Assembly: GCA_008000375.1 (NCBI GenBank)
Contig: SMOI01000060.1
Location: 14,457-78,456, forward strand
From: Poteriospumella lacustris
Lineage: Eukaryota > Sar > Chrysophyceae > Chromulinales > Dinobryaceae
Length of the DNA stretch: 64,000 nt
Direction: 5' to 3'
Positions within the stretch are counted from its first letter, which is position 1; the number at the start of each line of letters is the position of its first letter. Shown here piece after piece: positions 10,869 to 22,909 of the stretch. The notes under the pieces were generated by a model that was not told where the DNA came from, ran no database searches, and saw only the letters and a list, made by a program, of their open reading frames with translations. A program made the position numbers and the translations under genes.

Positions 10869-13800
10869 ATGTCCCTTCTGTATCTTCCGTACAGAGAAAT
10901 CGGAGTCATTACGAATGACTCTCCGGTCCATGTGACTCGGCTAGGCAATGAGAATTTCTTGTCCGTTGCCATCGGCGAATCTTTCCAGATCATGAAAGTT
11001 GACAAATTGAACACGTGTTTGATTTCGAAGCCGTGTGATAGTGCGATTACTCATGTTGCGGTGAGTGTTGATGCTTGAGTTGACACCAATGAAACACCCT
11101 CTTACATTTGATGATAAACCTTGCAGACCAAAAACAACATGACATTTGTTGCTACGAAGAACAATAAAATCGTCAAATTCAAGAGAACCTCTATTGTCTG
11201 CGAACTTGGAAGCCACGACAATAGCATCAGCGGTCTTCATTGTGTCGGCGATATTTTGGTTTCCACTGACATCGGTGGTGGCATTCAGGTAATCGATATC
11301 GTTCCTTGTCCGGAGTTGAGTCAAACGACATAATCATCTATTGCGTTGTGTTGTAGGTGTTTGATGTGAAAACTCAATCGTGTTTGAATCGGATGCAGGC
11401 GTTGAATGGAGGAAAGTTGGTAGTGGCGAGCCACCCGCCAACCTACGTCAACAAATTTGTCTTTGGATTTTCCAATGGAAGCGTTGAGCTGTGGAACATT
11501 CGCAGTGGGAAATGTTTGTATTCTTTCCAGTCTCATCTCGCCTGCTTATCTGAGGAGGAGCGTAACAATATGGGTGTCACCTGCATCGCCTCTGCGCCGG
11601 CAGTCGATGTGATGGCCTTCGGTCTGCAGAATGGCCACATCTTTGTCGTCAACATCAAACTTGACCAAATCCTTTTCCACTTCAAGCAAGTTGGCGAAGT
11701 GACTGGTATTACATTCCGCACCGATGCTGCCGCGGACGAGTGTCCCTTCCTGGTGTCTTCGTCCAGCCACGGCCATCTCTATACCTGGAAAATCGGTGGC
11801 GGAGTGAAGGAAGGCACTTTCCAATCCAAGTCATCGAAGTTGATCAATACCATCAAGCGCGCCCATGAGGGCAAGGTGCTCAGCGCCCAATTTTTGTTTG
11901 GTGAGCCGCTGCTGGTGACGGCGGGTACGGACAATGCGGTGAAAGTGTGGATCTTTGACAACGCCGATGGATCTCCTCGTCTTCTGCGTTCTCGTCAGGG
12001 CCATGCCAAGTATGCAGCCGATTTATCATTTTACGGCGATGTGAGCTATGATTCGCAGTTTGGCCATGGCGTCACGGGAAGAGTCTCTGGTTTGCTCAGC
12101 AGCGATGCCGGCAACTTGATGTTCACCCGTCTCGATCGCTACGGAATCATGGATCGTTTCAGCGCAGCAAACATTGAAAAGAATGATTTCCTGCGAGGTC
12201 GTCCGTTGTCGAGTGTGCTCTCCTACGATGTTGCGACGTTGAGTGGCAACAAGTGGGGCAACTTGGTGTCCTTGCACCGCAACAGCGCGGTCGCATGTGT
12301 GTGGAAAGTGGAAGACAAAGCGGCCACTTCGACGCTGTTGAGTGTTCCGTCCACGTTCCATCGCCGAGACAGTGAAGTGTTCTGCAGTGCGGTAGCATGC
12401 AGTCCGTGTGGAAACTTTGCCGTCGTGGGCTATGAGAATGGCTGGTTGTGCAAGTACAACTTGCAATCAGGTCTCTTCCGTGGCTCCTTCCCGAAGCATA
12501 TCATGCAAAGCCATGTCAATATCATTGAGAAGGAGGCCATGGCCGCCGCTTCGGAAGCGAACCTCAATTTTAAGGGTCATCAGGGACGTGTTTGTGGAGT
12601 GTTCGTCGATGCAACCAACGCAGTGATCGTCTCAGCCAGTGCCGATGGTCTTCTTTGCTTCTGGAGCTTCCACGACCATCGTTTGTTGAAGTCTGAATAT
12701 CTGTCGGAGGGAATTGAACGAGTGAAGGGTCATCGTGATTCAGGTTTCTTCGCCGTCGTCACGAAAGGACATGCGATCCGTGTCTACGACGTGTGTGCTA
12801 TGCGCTTGACACGTGTCTTCGTCCGCGGCCACGAGGAATCCATTCTCAGTCTTTGCTTCACCCCGGACGCTCGCCGTTTGTTGTCGTCGTGTGCTGGCAG
12901 AAGCTTGCGCGTCTGGGACATGGCGACTGGTCGATGCGTTTCGTGGGCAAAGTTTGCGACGGCGGTGACATCGATGTGCTTCACACCGACGGGTGATTTG
13001 GTGTTGTCGCGAATGGGTGAACGAGGTCTGCTGCTCGCCGTAGATCGATCGCTGACGGACTCGGTGTCGTTAGATCAAGAACCCACACATCCTGTGGATA
13101 TGACCACGGCACAGTTCGACATGAGCTCATCCGATGAGGTGGCGAAGGACCTTGATACGCTTCCAGAGTTCACTGTTCCTGAAGATCCCAGCGAAGGCCT
13201 GCGCTTTTCGACGATGCCCAAGGCGTATTGGTCGAAGATTTTCAAGTTCGAGTCGTTACGAAAGAAGAATGTTGTTGCGCCCATTAAGAAGTCGTCGACA
13301 CCGTTCTTCCTCGGCAATGTTGGGGGACCCGGTGTCGCTGATTTTGCTGTCGCGTCGTCATCAGGTATGATAACGCTTCGTTCTGCAATGATTCGTCCAT
13401 TCTTATGAATGAATTCTCTTGTTGTGTAGTGAAAACTGCAGCGGAAGAGAGCACCTCTCTTGCACCCGCTTCTCGCCTCTTACATTTCCGGGAAATCGCC
13501 AGGTAAGCTCTTCGCCGTGTACAGTTTTGTGGTGAACTGGACTTGACTTGTTTCTCCTTGGTTGCATGACAGTGGACGTTTGGTGAAGCATTTGACCAAT
13601 CAGCCGACGGCACACAGCTTGTTACAGTTTTTAATGTCCCTCAGCCCCTCCGATGTCGAGTCAGAGTTCAGATTGTTGTGCCCTTTCGAAGGCTACACGG
13701 CCGCTTTGAAGCAGATTCAAACCGTCGTCGCTCACTTCAACACCTTGTTGAAAGACAAGGCTGCTTTCGAACTCGTCCAAGCATATTTGCACTGTTTCTT

Positions 13801-13957
13801 GACCATTCACGGTGGGAAAATCATGAAGTCATTCTCCATGAAGCCCGATGTTCAGCAATTGGCCCTGCAGCTTCGGCGATCGGATGAGAGATTGAACGTT
13901 CTCCTTCACACATGTCTATGCCTCATCAAAGTTCATCTGGATATTCAACTGCTGTAA
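10869..13957 (+). CDS. UTP21: UTP21 / WDR36-like U3 snoRNP WD40 protein
   Basis: Five exons (10869-11060, 11127-11288, 11357-13364, 13430-13502, 13573-13957) give 939 aa, typical of UTP21. The N-terminus has the family motif (LPYREIGVIT) and repeated WD40 units follow; the segment with HPPTYVNKF and LWNIRSGKCLYSF is diagnostic. The last two exons encode the alpha-helical Utp21 C-terminal domain, ending in FELVQAYLHCFLTIHGG. UTP21 is a component of the UTP-B subcomplex of the small-subunit processome and acts in the nucleolus in 18S rRNA maturation. The start was set at 10869, just after an in-frame stop in the preceding frame and at the family N-terminus. It is convergent with the KH gene; an AATAAA at about 14061 may serve as its polyadenylation signal. 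Confidence 0.92.
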
Positions 13958-14077
13958 TAATCGCTCGGTATTCACGTCGTTGAAATTACTATTACAATCT
14001 ACAATCGAAGCGATCTGTGTTCACTGTACATACATGTGCAAAAGAGAAAAGATGATGTGCAAATAAAAAGTGGAAAC

Positions 14078-17000
14078 CTAAGCGTCCGCTTTCACCTCAT
14101 CACCACCCGACTTAGATCGAACAATGGTCGGTTCCTTTTCGGCAGAGCTACTTTTTTCGGTCGATGATGCTTTCGCAGGGCTTGACGTGGAGTCTGGACG
14201 AACCATCATGAGGGAGTCCATAATCGCCACTTTACTGACATTCGTGCGGCGGCTGCTTCCTTCACGATTCCCAGCAGCGGGGGAAGTAGGTTGATTGTCT
14301 GACGCGTCGGCCGTGGTCGTCTCCTCCTTGTCATTATCCTTGGAGCGATTCTTACGGCCCGACAACTTTTTTTCCCCAGATAAGTTCGCCTCGGCGCTGT
14401 CGGCGATGGATCCATGACTTTTGCCAGACGTAGTCTCGTCCTCACTCTTCTTTGGTGTCTGCTCTCTTGGAGCATCTGAAGATGCTTGGGGAACCAATTC
14501 CTTCGCGGGAGGTCCCTTAGGTGGAATCACTACGGACGATGGCTCTTTTGGCGGGCCTGATTGACGTGGAGGGATAGGAATAACGGGAGAGTCGGGCAGT
14601 TCAGCAGTTGCAGCAGACTTCTGGAATGGGATGTTGATTTTCGTCAACATGGGTTCCTTTACGTCAGAGCTGCCTTCTTTGGCGACCTCTTCCGCAGATT
14701 CACCACCTTCCTTTTTGCCACTTTTCTTCTTACGGTCACGGCGGTTTTTCTTCTTCTCTTCCTCGCCCCCTTCGTTCTGTTGTTCGGAAGGCGCCGGTAC
14801 AGTTAGAGTTGGAGGAGGTGGTAGCTTCCCTCCGCGAGAATCCGGTTGCGCTTCGACTTGGACAGTTCGACCGCGCTTATCGCTTTCTGCTTTTTTCTTG
14901 TCCTTCTCAGTGGACTTTCCCTTGCGAGACTCAGTCGACTCTTGTGCTTTGGTCGGTGCAGGAGCGGCTTCTTGTTGCTCTTTCTTCCCTTTGTTGTTGC
15001 CTCTGCCTTTGGAGTCTTTACTCTGTTCCCTGGCCGCCTCCGCCCTGGAAGCCTCCGCTCTGGAAGCCTCCATGGTTGATTTCTGATCCAACCGCATACG
15101 CACAGAAGCTTGAGAGATTTCGAACAGATCGATGTTCCCAGAAATATCAGCAGAGAAGGTTGCTTCGTTTTTGCTGCTGGTCTTTTTATCGGCCTTATTT
15201 CCCTTCGAGCGATCATTTTGCTGTTGCTGCTGCTGTTGCTGCTGTTGCTGCTGTTGCTGCTGCTTTTTGTTCTTCGACTGCGATTGGTTGTTGCTGTTGC
15301 TGTTGTTGTTGTTGTTGCTTTCCTTTCCAGTGGGGGCAACGACCGTCGAAGAAATCAAGGCATCCAAAAAGTCGTCCACTTTAGGAGGTGCGGGCTGCTG
15401 ACTCTTTCTCGCAGACAAGGGAACCAAACCTGGCGGAGGAGGGAGTGACATCTCGCGTCCTGAATCGCCCGCTTTAGCGGCGGCCTTTCCCATTGCCTTT
15501 GGGTCGAAATTGTCTTGGCTGCCGCGACTCTTCCAATTCGCATTGTTCATTCCGTATTGCTTGCGAACAGCGTGCAGCTTCTCGCGCGCGTTTCTCTCCG
15601 TGTTCTCGATTTCGATCTGCTTGTCGATGTATTCCAACTAATGGCACACATATCGAAGGTCAATCGTGAAGCACTTTAACCTGAATACGAGGGGCATCGT
15701 ACCTGGGTCGTCAACAGCAACTTTGCGGTGTCAACAGCTTGGTGAGTGCCAATCAGCTCGATCGAACAGGACTCCACATTCAACTTGGACAGCATCAAAC
15801 TGGCTGAAGTTCTCAACTCGGCTTAAGACAATCACAGCGTTAGGATAAAGTGTGCGCAAAGGAAGACCAAAAAAGACACATACCGACAACGTTGCCATTC
15901 GCCTTGTTCGCAATCCACTCCAACTGCTGCTGGGTGATTCTGCATTTCTCTTCTTTCAACTCAAGTTGCTCACGAGCTCGTTGGACCGCATTCGAATCGG
16001 ATCCGTAGATCAAGATGTGGCCTATAAAACGGAATAAATAAGAACATCGTTGTAAGTGCAAAACGCAATTGTCGCACTGACCGTTGTCGCCAACATTGAT
16101 GTTCGTCACACCACTTTCTGCCTCAATCTGCTTGATTCGCGATCCTTTTTTTCCTATTGTGAGCCCAACAAGCTCCGGACTGATGACCACTTCCACCATG
16201 TGGCCAGAGCGGATCTCACCCTGTGTTGAGTTGAGGTCTGTCTGAAGTTTCTGCAGGCGAGATTCCGCCATTTTGATTTTCCACTGCTGTTTGAGGTGAG
16301 TCTCCAGCAGATTACGCGCCAACGCAGCTTTCTCACGAGTTGGTGCTTCAATGATAAGCGAATCCACATTGCCATCTGGACCACGATTCGGCGTCACTGA
16401 CAAAAGGAGCAACTGGTCTTTGACCCTGCCGGCGATTTCGACAAAGCTTGAATCCCCAGCGACGCCCGCCAACTCCGCCAGGATAGGCATCACTTCCTTA
16501 ACTACTGACGGGACAGCCGGAACAAGAGAAATTTCGCTTGAGACAGGCAACTGCCCTGGTGGACCAGGTAACAGCGGTCGCGGAGCAGTTGCCGCAGAGG
16601 AGCTGGATGGTGGACCTCTCGGCGCATCCGAGAGAAGTGACGATTGGTGCATGGGCGCCAGGTTTCTTGAGCCAAAAGCGTCGTCCTGCAGGTTAGAACT
16701 GAAGCCACCATCTGGCAAACTAGATGGGGGAAAGTCTCCCCGAGGGAAACTGGGACGGTCGGTATTCAACGACGCATGGGGCGGGAAATCATTGGCAGGT
16801 CCGTTGACAGGAGGATATCCGCGTTGGAGCGGTCTTCCAGGTCCAGACGAAGGATAGTCCGGAATACTAGCCCTGTTGCCTGGCATTTCAATACCTCGAC
16901 CCTCCAGAATATGTTGAGGCAGACTTCTGTTTTGGTTCATCGGCATATTCGGAATGTGCCCCAGGTGCTGGTCATGAACAGCAGGATTGAACTGTTGTCT

Positions 17001-17456
17001 ACCGTACTGAGGATACTCGTCGAAGGGTCGATTTGGCGGACCAGTAGGACCAGTCGAACCATAGCCTCTCTCGTCATAAAATTGACGGTGATCGGGGATG
17101 TCATATCTCCGGTCAATGTGGCCACCGTAACGAGGGTCATTTCTACCTGCAGGAGGAAACTGTCTCAATCTCGGGTCACCGTAATGAAGATTCGCGGAAT
17201 GATCAAATCGTCTCTGATCTGCTGCAACATGAGGTGGAAGAGATCGAGGATCTAACATGGGAAGTTGTCGATGAATATAGAGTGTAGATGATGATGCAAT
17301 ACGCGTCAATACCTGAAGAGATGCCAGAGGCCTGTCTTCTTTCCGAAATTCCATCATACATCTGAAAAATGTTAATTGAACCATAACTCATATGAGATAC
17401 CGGATGGAGGTCATATTTTTCGGGGGAAAGCTTACCGGTCCACGAGGGAAGCTCAT
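14078..17456 (-). CDS. FMRP/FXR-like tandem KH-domain RNA-binding protein
   Basis: Six exons (17456-17436, 17361-17313, 17251-16082, 16021-15884, 15821-15703, 15637-14078) join in frame to 1018 aa. The first 350 residues are rich in Pro, Arg, Gly, Tyr and Gln and look disordered. KH1 contains the GKKG loop at 390-393 and is followed by HILIYGSDSNAVQRAREQLE. KH2 follows at once (RITQQQLEWIANKANGNVV) and runs through the helix QAVDTAKLLLTTQLEYIDKQ. This spacing and the KH2 exit helix resemble FMRP/FXR proteins. The C-terminal half is low complexity: an Asn/Ser run, about 15 Gln (about 625-639), Lys/Glu-rich blocks and Pro clusters. No Agenet domains were seen at the N-terminus, unlike animal FXRs. 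Likely a cytoplasmic mRNP protein; exact family assignment is an inference. Confidence 0.75.
15217..15261 (-). repeat. CAG/CAA repeat encoding a poly-glutamine tract
   Basis: Mixed CAG and CAA codons (minus strand) encode about 15 consecutive glutamines within the KH protein, next to an AAC/AGC run encoding Asn and Ser (about 15288-15330). The mix of codons slows slippage compared with a pure CAG run. Confidence 0.85.
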
Positions 17457-18055
17457 TATGTCTCACTTTCTTTCTCGAAAAATAACTTCGAAACTTTGAC
17501 TTGAGATTCCTGGCCAAATGAAAATCCACGGAGAAAGTGAAAATTGAATCGACTTAGCCCCACAACCAAGAGTTGATTCACGATACTTAATTGCGAAGTA
17601 GGATGAATTTTCTCGACGAATAGTGCATTTCGAGTATCTGAAGTCCTCGCTCGTTTGTTCCACAATCTTTCGTCGTTTTTGTCTTCCTTGACCTCTTCAA
17701 CTTCGTATAAAAATCGTCATTTTTATGCCTTATATACCACTCAACAAACGATTCCTGTTTGTACTCTATTTAATCTGTATGCTAGTTAGCATGTGAAACT
17801 GTTCTTTCCTAACTTTGGACTAATGTCGTTGGGCCTCAAATTGGTGGCATGAACCGACGGACTAGCAGCTGTGTCAGTGATGCCACTGAAGAAAGTCGCG
17901 ACACACTTGTAGTGTGGCGTTTGGTTTCGTGGATGAGATTGGCCACACAGCAAAAGCAGTCCTCGGCGATCAATGCCTGTCGCAGTAATGTGAAAAACTG
18001 AGACTGGAAGCATACATAACTATTTTTGGTTTCAGCCGCCCTCAATCTACCAATC
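17457..18055. other. Intergenic region upstream of the KH gene and of RPL26
   Basis: About 600 bp is shared by two divergent promoters. A TATATA-like box lies at about 17734-17739. Short minus-strand frames exist but show no family signal. The end of this stretch must be the 5' UTR exon of the L26 gene. Confidence 0.4.
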
Positions 18056-18637
18056 AGTATGTTCCCTTGCTCTGTATCAGTCCTTTTCATGAATTGAATG
18101 TCTAATTGATTCTTCTCTTTGTCTACAGTGAAGTTGAACCCCAACACGACGTCCTCCAGACGGAAGCACCGCAAGGCGCACTTCGGTGCTACCTCCGTCG
18201 AGAGAAGAGTCAGAATGAGCTCTGCTTTGTCGAAGGAACTTCAGCAAAGACACCACGTAAGATATTTCTCTTGGGTAGATTCAAGAGTTGGCAATTCATT
18301 AGTCGTCATTTCTTTTTTTCAGGTTCGCTCCATCCCTATCCGCAAGGATGATGAGGTCCGTGTCCTGCGTGGAAAGGCTAAGGGCAGCGAGGGAAAGGTC
18401 GTGGAGGTGTACCGTAAGAAGTATGTCATCCACATTGAAGGAAAGGGCTGCAAGGTGGAGAAGTCCAACAAGCAGGAAATTTTCCGTGGAATCTCTGCCA
18501 GCAATGTCGAGATCACTAAATTGAAGATGGATAAGGGTCGCAAGGCCATTTTGGACAGAAAGAACCGCCAGAAGATCGGACAGAACCGTGGTGATGTTAC
18601 TTCGTCCTTGCACGATAACTTGGCTGGTGTCGAATAA
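18056..18637 (+). CDS. RPL26: 60S ribosomal protein L26 (uL24)
   Basis: Coding segments are A18056, 18129-18256 and 18323-18637, giving 147 aa, the normal length. The first Met codon appears to be split by an intron: exon 1 ends CAATCA at 18056 before gtatgt, and the next exon starts TGAAGTTGAACCC, so that ATG is restored only after splicing. No other in-frame ATG could start the conserved N-terminus [19 protein letters not shown]. The rest is unmistakable: [33 protein letters not shown] (KOW motif) and [12 protein letters not shown]. It is a large-subunit protein near the exit tunnel. It faces the kinesin gene tail to tail. Confidence 0.92.
18057..18128 (+). other. Intron splitting the RPL26 initiation codon
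   Basis: The 72-nt intron begins gtatgt and ends ctacag. It separates A from TG of the start codon. Cotranscriptional splicing is therefore required to create the only usable start. Confidence 0.65.
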
Positions 18638-18779
18638 ACTGTGTAAAGTTAAGTACGGCTGAACCATTTACACCTCATGTTCCTCGTTTCAGTCTCTTTC
18701 TATCAACTTATTTACAAATCAAATGAAACTCGCACAAGCAACACTATTCTACACATTCACTGTTCGTCCCTGTTCATAA

Positions 18780-21700
18780 TTAAACTGGTCGCGATTGTTG
18801 ATCTCGCGCAGAGTTGGGAACGGAGCCGCTGGGTAGTTTACTTAGGACGGGAAGGGATTTGATTCGATTTCCCAGCGGCCCGTCCTCGTGAGCGTCGTTG
18901 CCGTAGAGATCGCTCCCTCGCTGATCATTTGCGCTTTCTAAGGGGGCGATAACAGCATTCTTTACCATCTGTTTGCTCGATCTAGGGAAGGAGGAAAGTT
19001 CAGGGTGGGAAAACGGGCAAAAACGACATCGGAACTGCTTACCTGCCAACTTTTCCTCGGTTGAGTTGGCGCCCAGCATTCATTCCATCACCATTGATTG
19101 CCAAATCTGCCAGAGATGAAGAGGTGTCCGGATGAGAAGCAGGAACAACAGGGAGCTCATTTCCGCCGACTTTTCCAAGTAATTCTGCACCACTATTTCT
19201 GTTTTTGAGAATCTTTGATGGCACCTTGGCTCCCAGAGGCTTCGATTTGATGACCAGATCTGCAGCATTGAAATCATTGTTGTCGCTAAAGAGAACGTCT
19301 GCCGCATCTTCTTCGAAAGAAGGTCGCACAACACGATTTCCTTTCTTTTGATCCACATCATCGTCGCGACGTTGGGGTAAATTTGATACGGCGGGACGTC
19401 CTTCACGTTGTCTCACTTGGCCATCCTTTTGCTCTTTGCCATTTGCACGAACTGCGTTACCATTTTCAAATATACTTCTGGGTGTTGCATCCTTCTCTCC
19501 TTTGCGTCCGCTAGGGACGTTGTCGTCCAAGGAAGGATAGATTAACGGCATGGATTCAACCTTCTCAGAGTTGCTGACGGACGGACCATTTCCCTTCGAA
19601 TCTTTTCCCCGGGGTGAGGCGTAATGTCGATACTTTCCCTGCATACCTTGTGTGATAGGAATTTCTTCGTCGCTAAACTCGTCTTGGTGAGCAACCGACG
19701 GATTCCGTGAGAATTTCACATTCTTATCTTCCGCTTTCTTCGAGGATCCACCATCCTCATTATTCACTGATGCTCGATACATTCTACCACCCCGTGGACC
19801 ATTCACTGCTTTGCCTTCCTTTGCTCCTATTGGCTTCTTCCCATCCGATTGAGGTTCCTTTTGTCTGTATCCGCCCTCCTTGTCGCGGCGGATGGGGGCT
19901 CCGTTCGACTCTCGGTGACCCAAAGAAAAACTTTGGTCTGACAACTCCGACTGAATTTCAGACCACTCGCCTTGCTCAATAATATCCCTGTCTCGAGCTG
20001 TTAAGGCAATTTCTCTCTCCGTGAAAGCCATCTCATACTCATCCTCGATATCGTCTTCATCTGACGTCACCTTTGGCGGTGGAGCGTTGATTTTCAGTTG
20101 TGGGACAACGGGTTTTTCAGGCGAGGCGCGAACACCACCCCGACCTGCAAATTCTTGTCCGCTCTCACTCGTGAGAATATCAGCCATGTTTCGAGGAGGA
20201 GAAGGTGGGACCATTGTTGAATTCAGCTCCATGTCTCCCATAAGGGTTTCTTCCATAAGTGCCAGTTGCTCGTATCCCACCTTTGAGTCGAGATTGTGCT
20301 CTCGCAATACTGCTTGCTGGCGATTGATCAATTTATCCCTGACAGCCAGCTGCAGTTTCAGCTTTTGAATCACAAGATCCTTGCCCTTCAATATACTCTC
20401 ATGGACAATTCGATGCTGCTCCAATTCCATGTTCTCCAATTCCAATCTGCCAACTTGATATTGCAAAGCCATCAATTCCCGACGATCCTCTCCTGTTACA
20501 TTATTGACCAACTCGTCCCGGAATTTTTCGGCCTCTCTTTCGTTGTGTCGCAACCGCTTCGCAATATTCTTCTTCATGCCATTGTTCTTAATGATAGCTT
20601 TTCGGAGTTGCTCGCATTCTTGCCAAGCTTCGACAATTTCTGGGGAGCCATTCGCCAAAACATAGGCAGCGAAGTCGGACTTCGTGAGACCGGAAAGGCC
20701 ATTCTTTTTCAAAAAATTTCCATGCTTTTCCGACCATTGAACAATAAGCAATTGTCGCTTGCTCACTTCAATGCTATTCTGTACATTTTGATCCTCCAAT
20801 TCGATCAACGAGCGTCTCAGTTGCATCTTCTCTTGGAAGTTGTCAACAATTCTCTGTCGCATGTTATTCACCAGCTCTCTGCCTTCTCCTGGAGCACCAG
20901 AACGTAAACTTTCGCGAAGAACGTGGAAAGGTGTTGAAGGACCTGCCAGGTGTGCCGATGAGGCTACACTTGGTCCACCAGGAGATGATATAATCGCCGC
21001 GGCAAGGCCAGCCTCACGTGCAAAATGACTCGTTGACACCCTCTCTGCCACTGCCCCTGCACTTATTTGGCCTTTGAGGTTCTGGATTTCGCTGCGGAGA
21101 TTGTTAATGAGCTCGACGTACTCAGATATATGGTAATTCACATTCAAGACGTTTCTCTGCACATTGGTCTTGATGTTCTTGGCGCGATTAGCATACTTCA
21201 AGGTGTTCAGAGTCTCTTCGAAAGATGACTCCGCTGAGCTGATGTTTGCAATCATGACTGTGCGACAGTTTCCTCCAAGTGAATCTTTCAGAAGTCTGGT
21301 AAGCTTAGAGTCACGGTAGGGAACAAAGTTGCCTTTGTTGCCCTTTTCGCCCAGTGCGTTGATACAATTGCCCAACGCCAACAGAGATCTGTTGATGTTC
21401 GCACCCTCCACTAAACGCTGTCCAACATTTTTCGTGTTTGCTGCTCTTTCACTTCCAGCTAAATCTACCAAGGATAGCTTTCCGACCTTGATATTGGCGA
21501 CAGTCCCCGGCGCACGATCACGGCATTCCACAACCACTTGCAAGACTGCATGCGAGCGAGAAGATACTTCGTTAGCCGCAGTAGCGGCTTGGGATCTCTT
21601 TGAATTGCCTTGATGTAAAAGTTGCATGATTTCTTGTCCAGATGTAGCTTCGATTTCTGTGATAGACGACACTACTGGACCCTTGATTGGGTCTTCGCGT

Positions 21701-22349
21701 AGGTCCAAATATTCCTCGACGTCGCTGAGAAGATCGCGAATATTCTCATTGTAAACTTCAAGAAATGAAACCGAGACTTTATACTGCACGCCTTGCTGTT
21801 TTCCTTGATGATGACTGTGAACAAATAAATCTTCCATTACGCGGACCATTATTCCAGGGTCACTTTGAGTTCCGATCATGGTATATGTCTGTAGAAAGAA
21901 AATGGTCAACAGTCAACCTTTATGAAGAGTATCGTACGCGGCCGTACCTTTCCACTTCCTGTTTGTCCATATGCAAACACGGTTGCATTGTAACCGTCCA
22001 AGACACCGTGAATAAGAAACTTAGTGGTGTTGTTGTACACTGAATCTTGGACTGAACCCTGTTCGAAAACGAAATCGAACGCGTACTGTTTTTCTCGACT
22101 TCGATTCGCTCTCAAAATATCCTGTTTATCCCCTTGAGCAGGATCCATGATAACAACGACCTTGCTATCAAGACATCGGACACAGCTCTTTTTGATGACG
22201 TCGTGTTTCATTAGCGGTCTAACCCGAACAGCAACGAGAACATTCGATTGGCCAGCCCACATAGCCTTCATGTGTTCGTTCATTTCAGCGCCCCCCATAA
22301 CATCCTCGTACTTTTTAGCATCATTAGCATTTTCTTTCACTCCAGACAT
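18780..22349 (-). CDS. Kinesin-8 type motor protein (KIF18/KIF19-like)
   Basis: Three exons (22349-21948, 21888-19043, 18981-18780) give 1149 aa. The motor is N-terminal: VLVAVRVRPL near residue 40, P-loop GQTGSGKT at 128-135 (split by the first intron), NEVSSRSH switch I, LVDLAGSE switch II, and the VPYRDSKLTRLLKDSLGG block. The segment KVVVIMDP through ILRANRSREKQYAFD and GVLDGYNATVFAYG is characteristic of kinesin-8. A neck and predicted coiled coils follow to about residue 650, then a long charged, Ser/Gly-rich tail. Kinesin-8 motors walk to plus ends and depolymerise or cap microtubules in the spindle or flagellum. The final exon adds 67 residues past an acceptor at 18983-18982. Confidence 0.9.
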
Positions 22350-22460
22350 GGTGTGGCTAGGATAAATTTGCTGTATGCGAACTGAAGGAAGTCAGACAGT
22401 CAACTCCTGAAAGTATTTCGATTCGATTCTCTTCCGGTTAAAAAAAAATGATTGCGGAAG

Positions 22461-22471
22461 TTTATAAATAG
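22461..22471 (+). promoter_or_regulatory. TATA-like box upstream of the small gene before MON2
   Basis: TTTATAAATAG sits about 80 bp before the ATG at 22542, between the kinesin start (-) and the small plus-strand gene. Orientation and position fit a promoter for the latter. Confidence 0.4.
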
Positions 22472-22541
22472 CACACTTATCAACTTGGATGCACTCTTTG
22501 TTTTCTACTTTCAGATCTTACGAAATGTGAAAATTGTGAGA

Positions 22542-22903
22542 ATGCCCGTTATTATTGGGCGCACGGGTGCACCTTGGTTCATGGGAAAGAGGACAATCCG
22601 TCACCGGTTTGTTCAAACTTCTCTGTCGAGGAATGAAACGCTTCGCGTTGTTCAGCCATGTGATGCTTATTTAACCGATGAATTTGTCAACGTCTATTTT
22701 GTCGTCATAGTCTGGTCACTTGCTCTCATCGCGATGACGATAGGATAGATAAGCCCAATAAGAAATATGAGCATTATTCTGATGAACTTGGACTCAATCG
22801 TTGGACTACCAGAGCGAATTTGATTCCTAACGACAACTATCACGATCCCTTCTGGACTTTCTTGGGATCTTCGGTGAATGAAAACAAGTATTCTCAGGAA
22901 TAA
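22542..22903 (+). CDS. Small uncharacterised protein, intron position unresolved
   Basis: An ATG at 22542 opens a 69-codon frame that ends in a hydrophobic stretch able to span a membrane (VNVYFVVIVWSLALIAM). A different frame from about 22753 to the TAA at 22903 looks equally coding (YSDELGLNRWTTRANLIP). The two can be joined by an intron, but the donor is not the usual gtaagt type, so either the hydrophobic part or the joint is uncertain; a frameshift is also possible. An upstream acceptor (ttcag, 22509-22513) and a TATA-like box support transcription. The stop lies 6 nt before the MON2 ATG. A small mitochondrial inner-membrane subunit is one guess, not supported by any motif. Confidence 0.4.
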
Positions 22904-22909
22904 TCGGAA

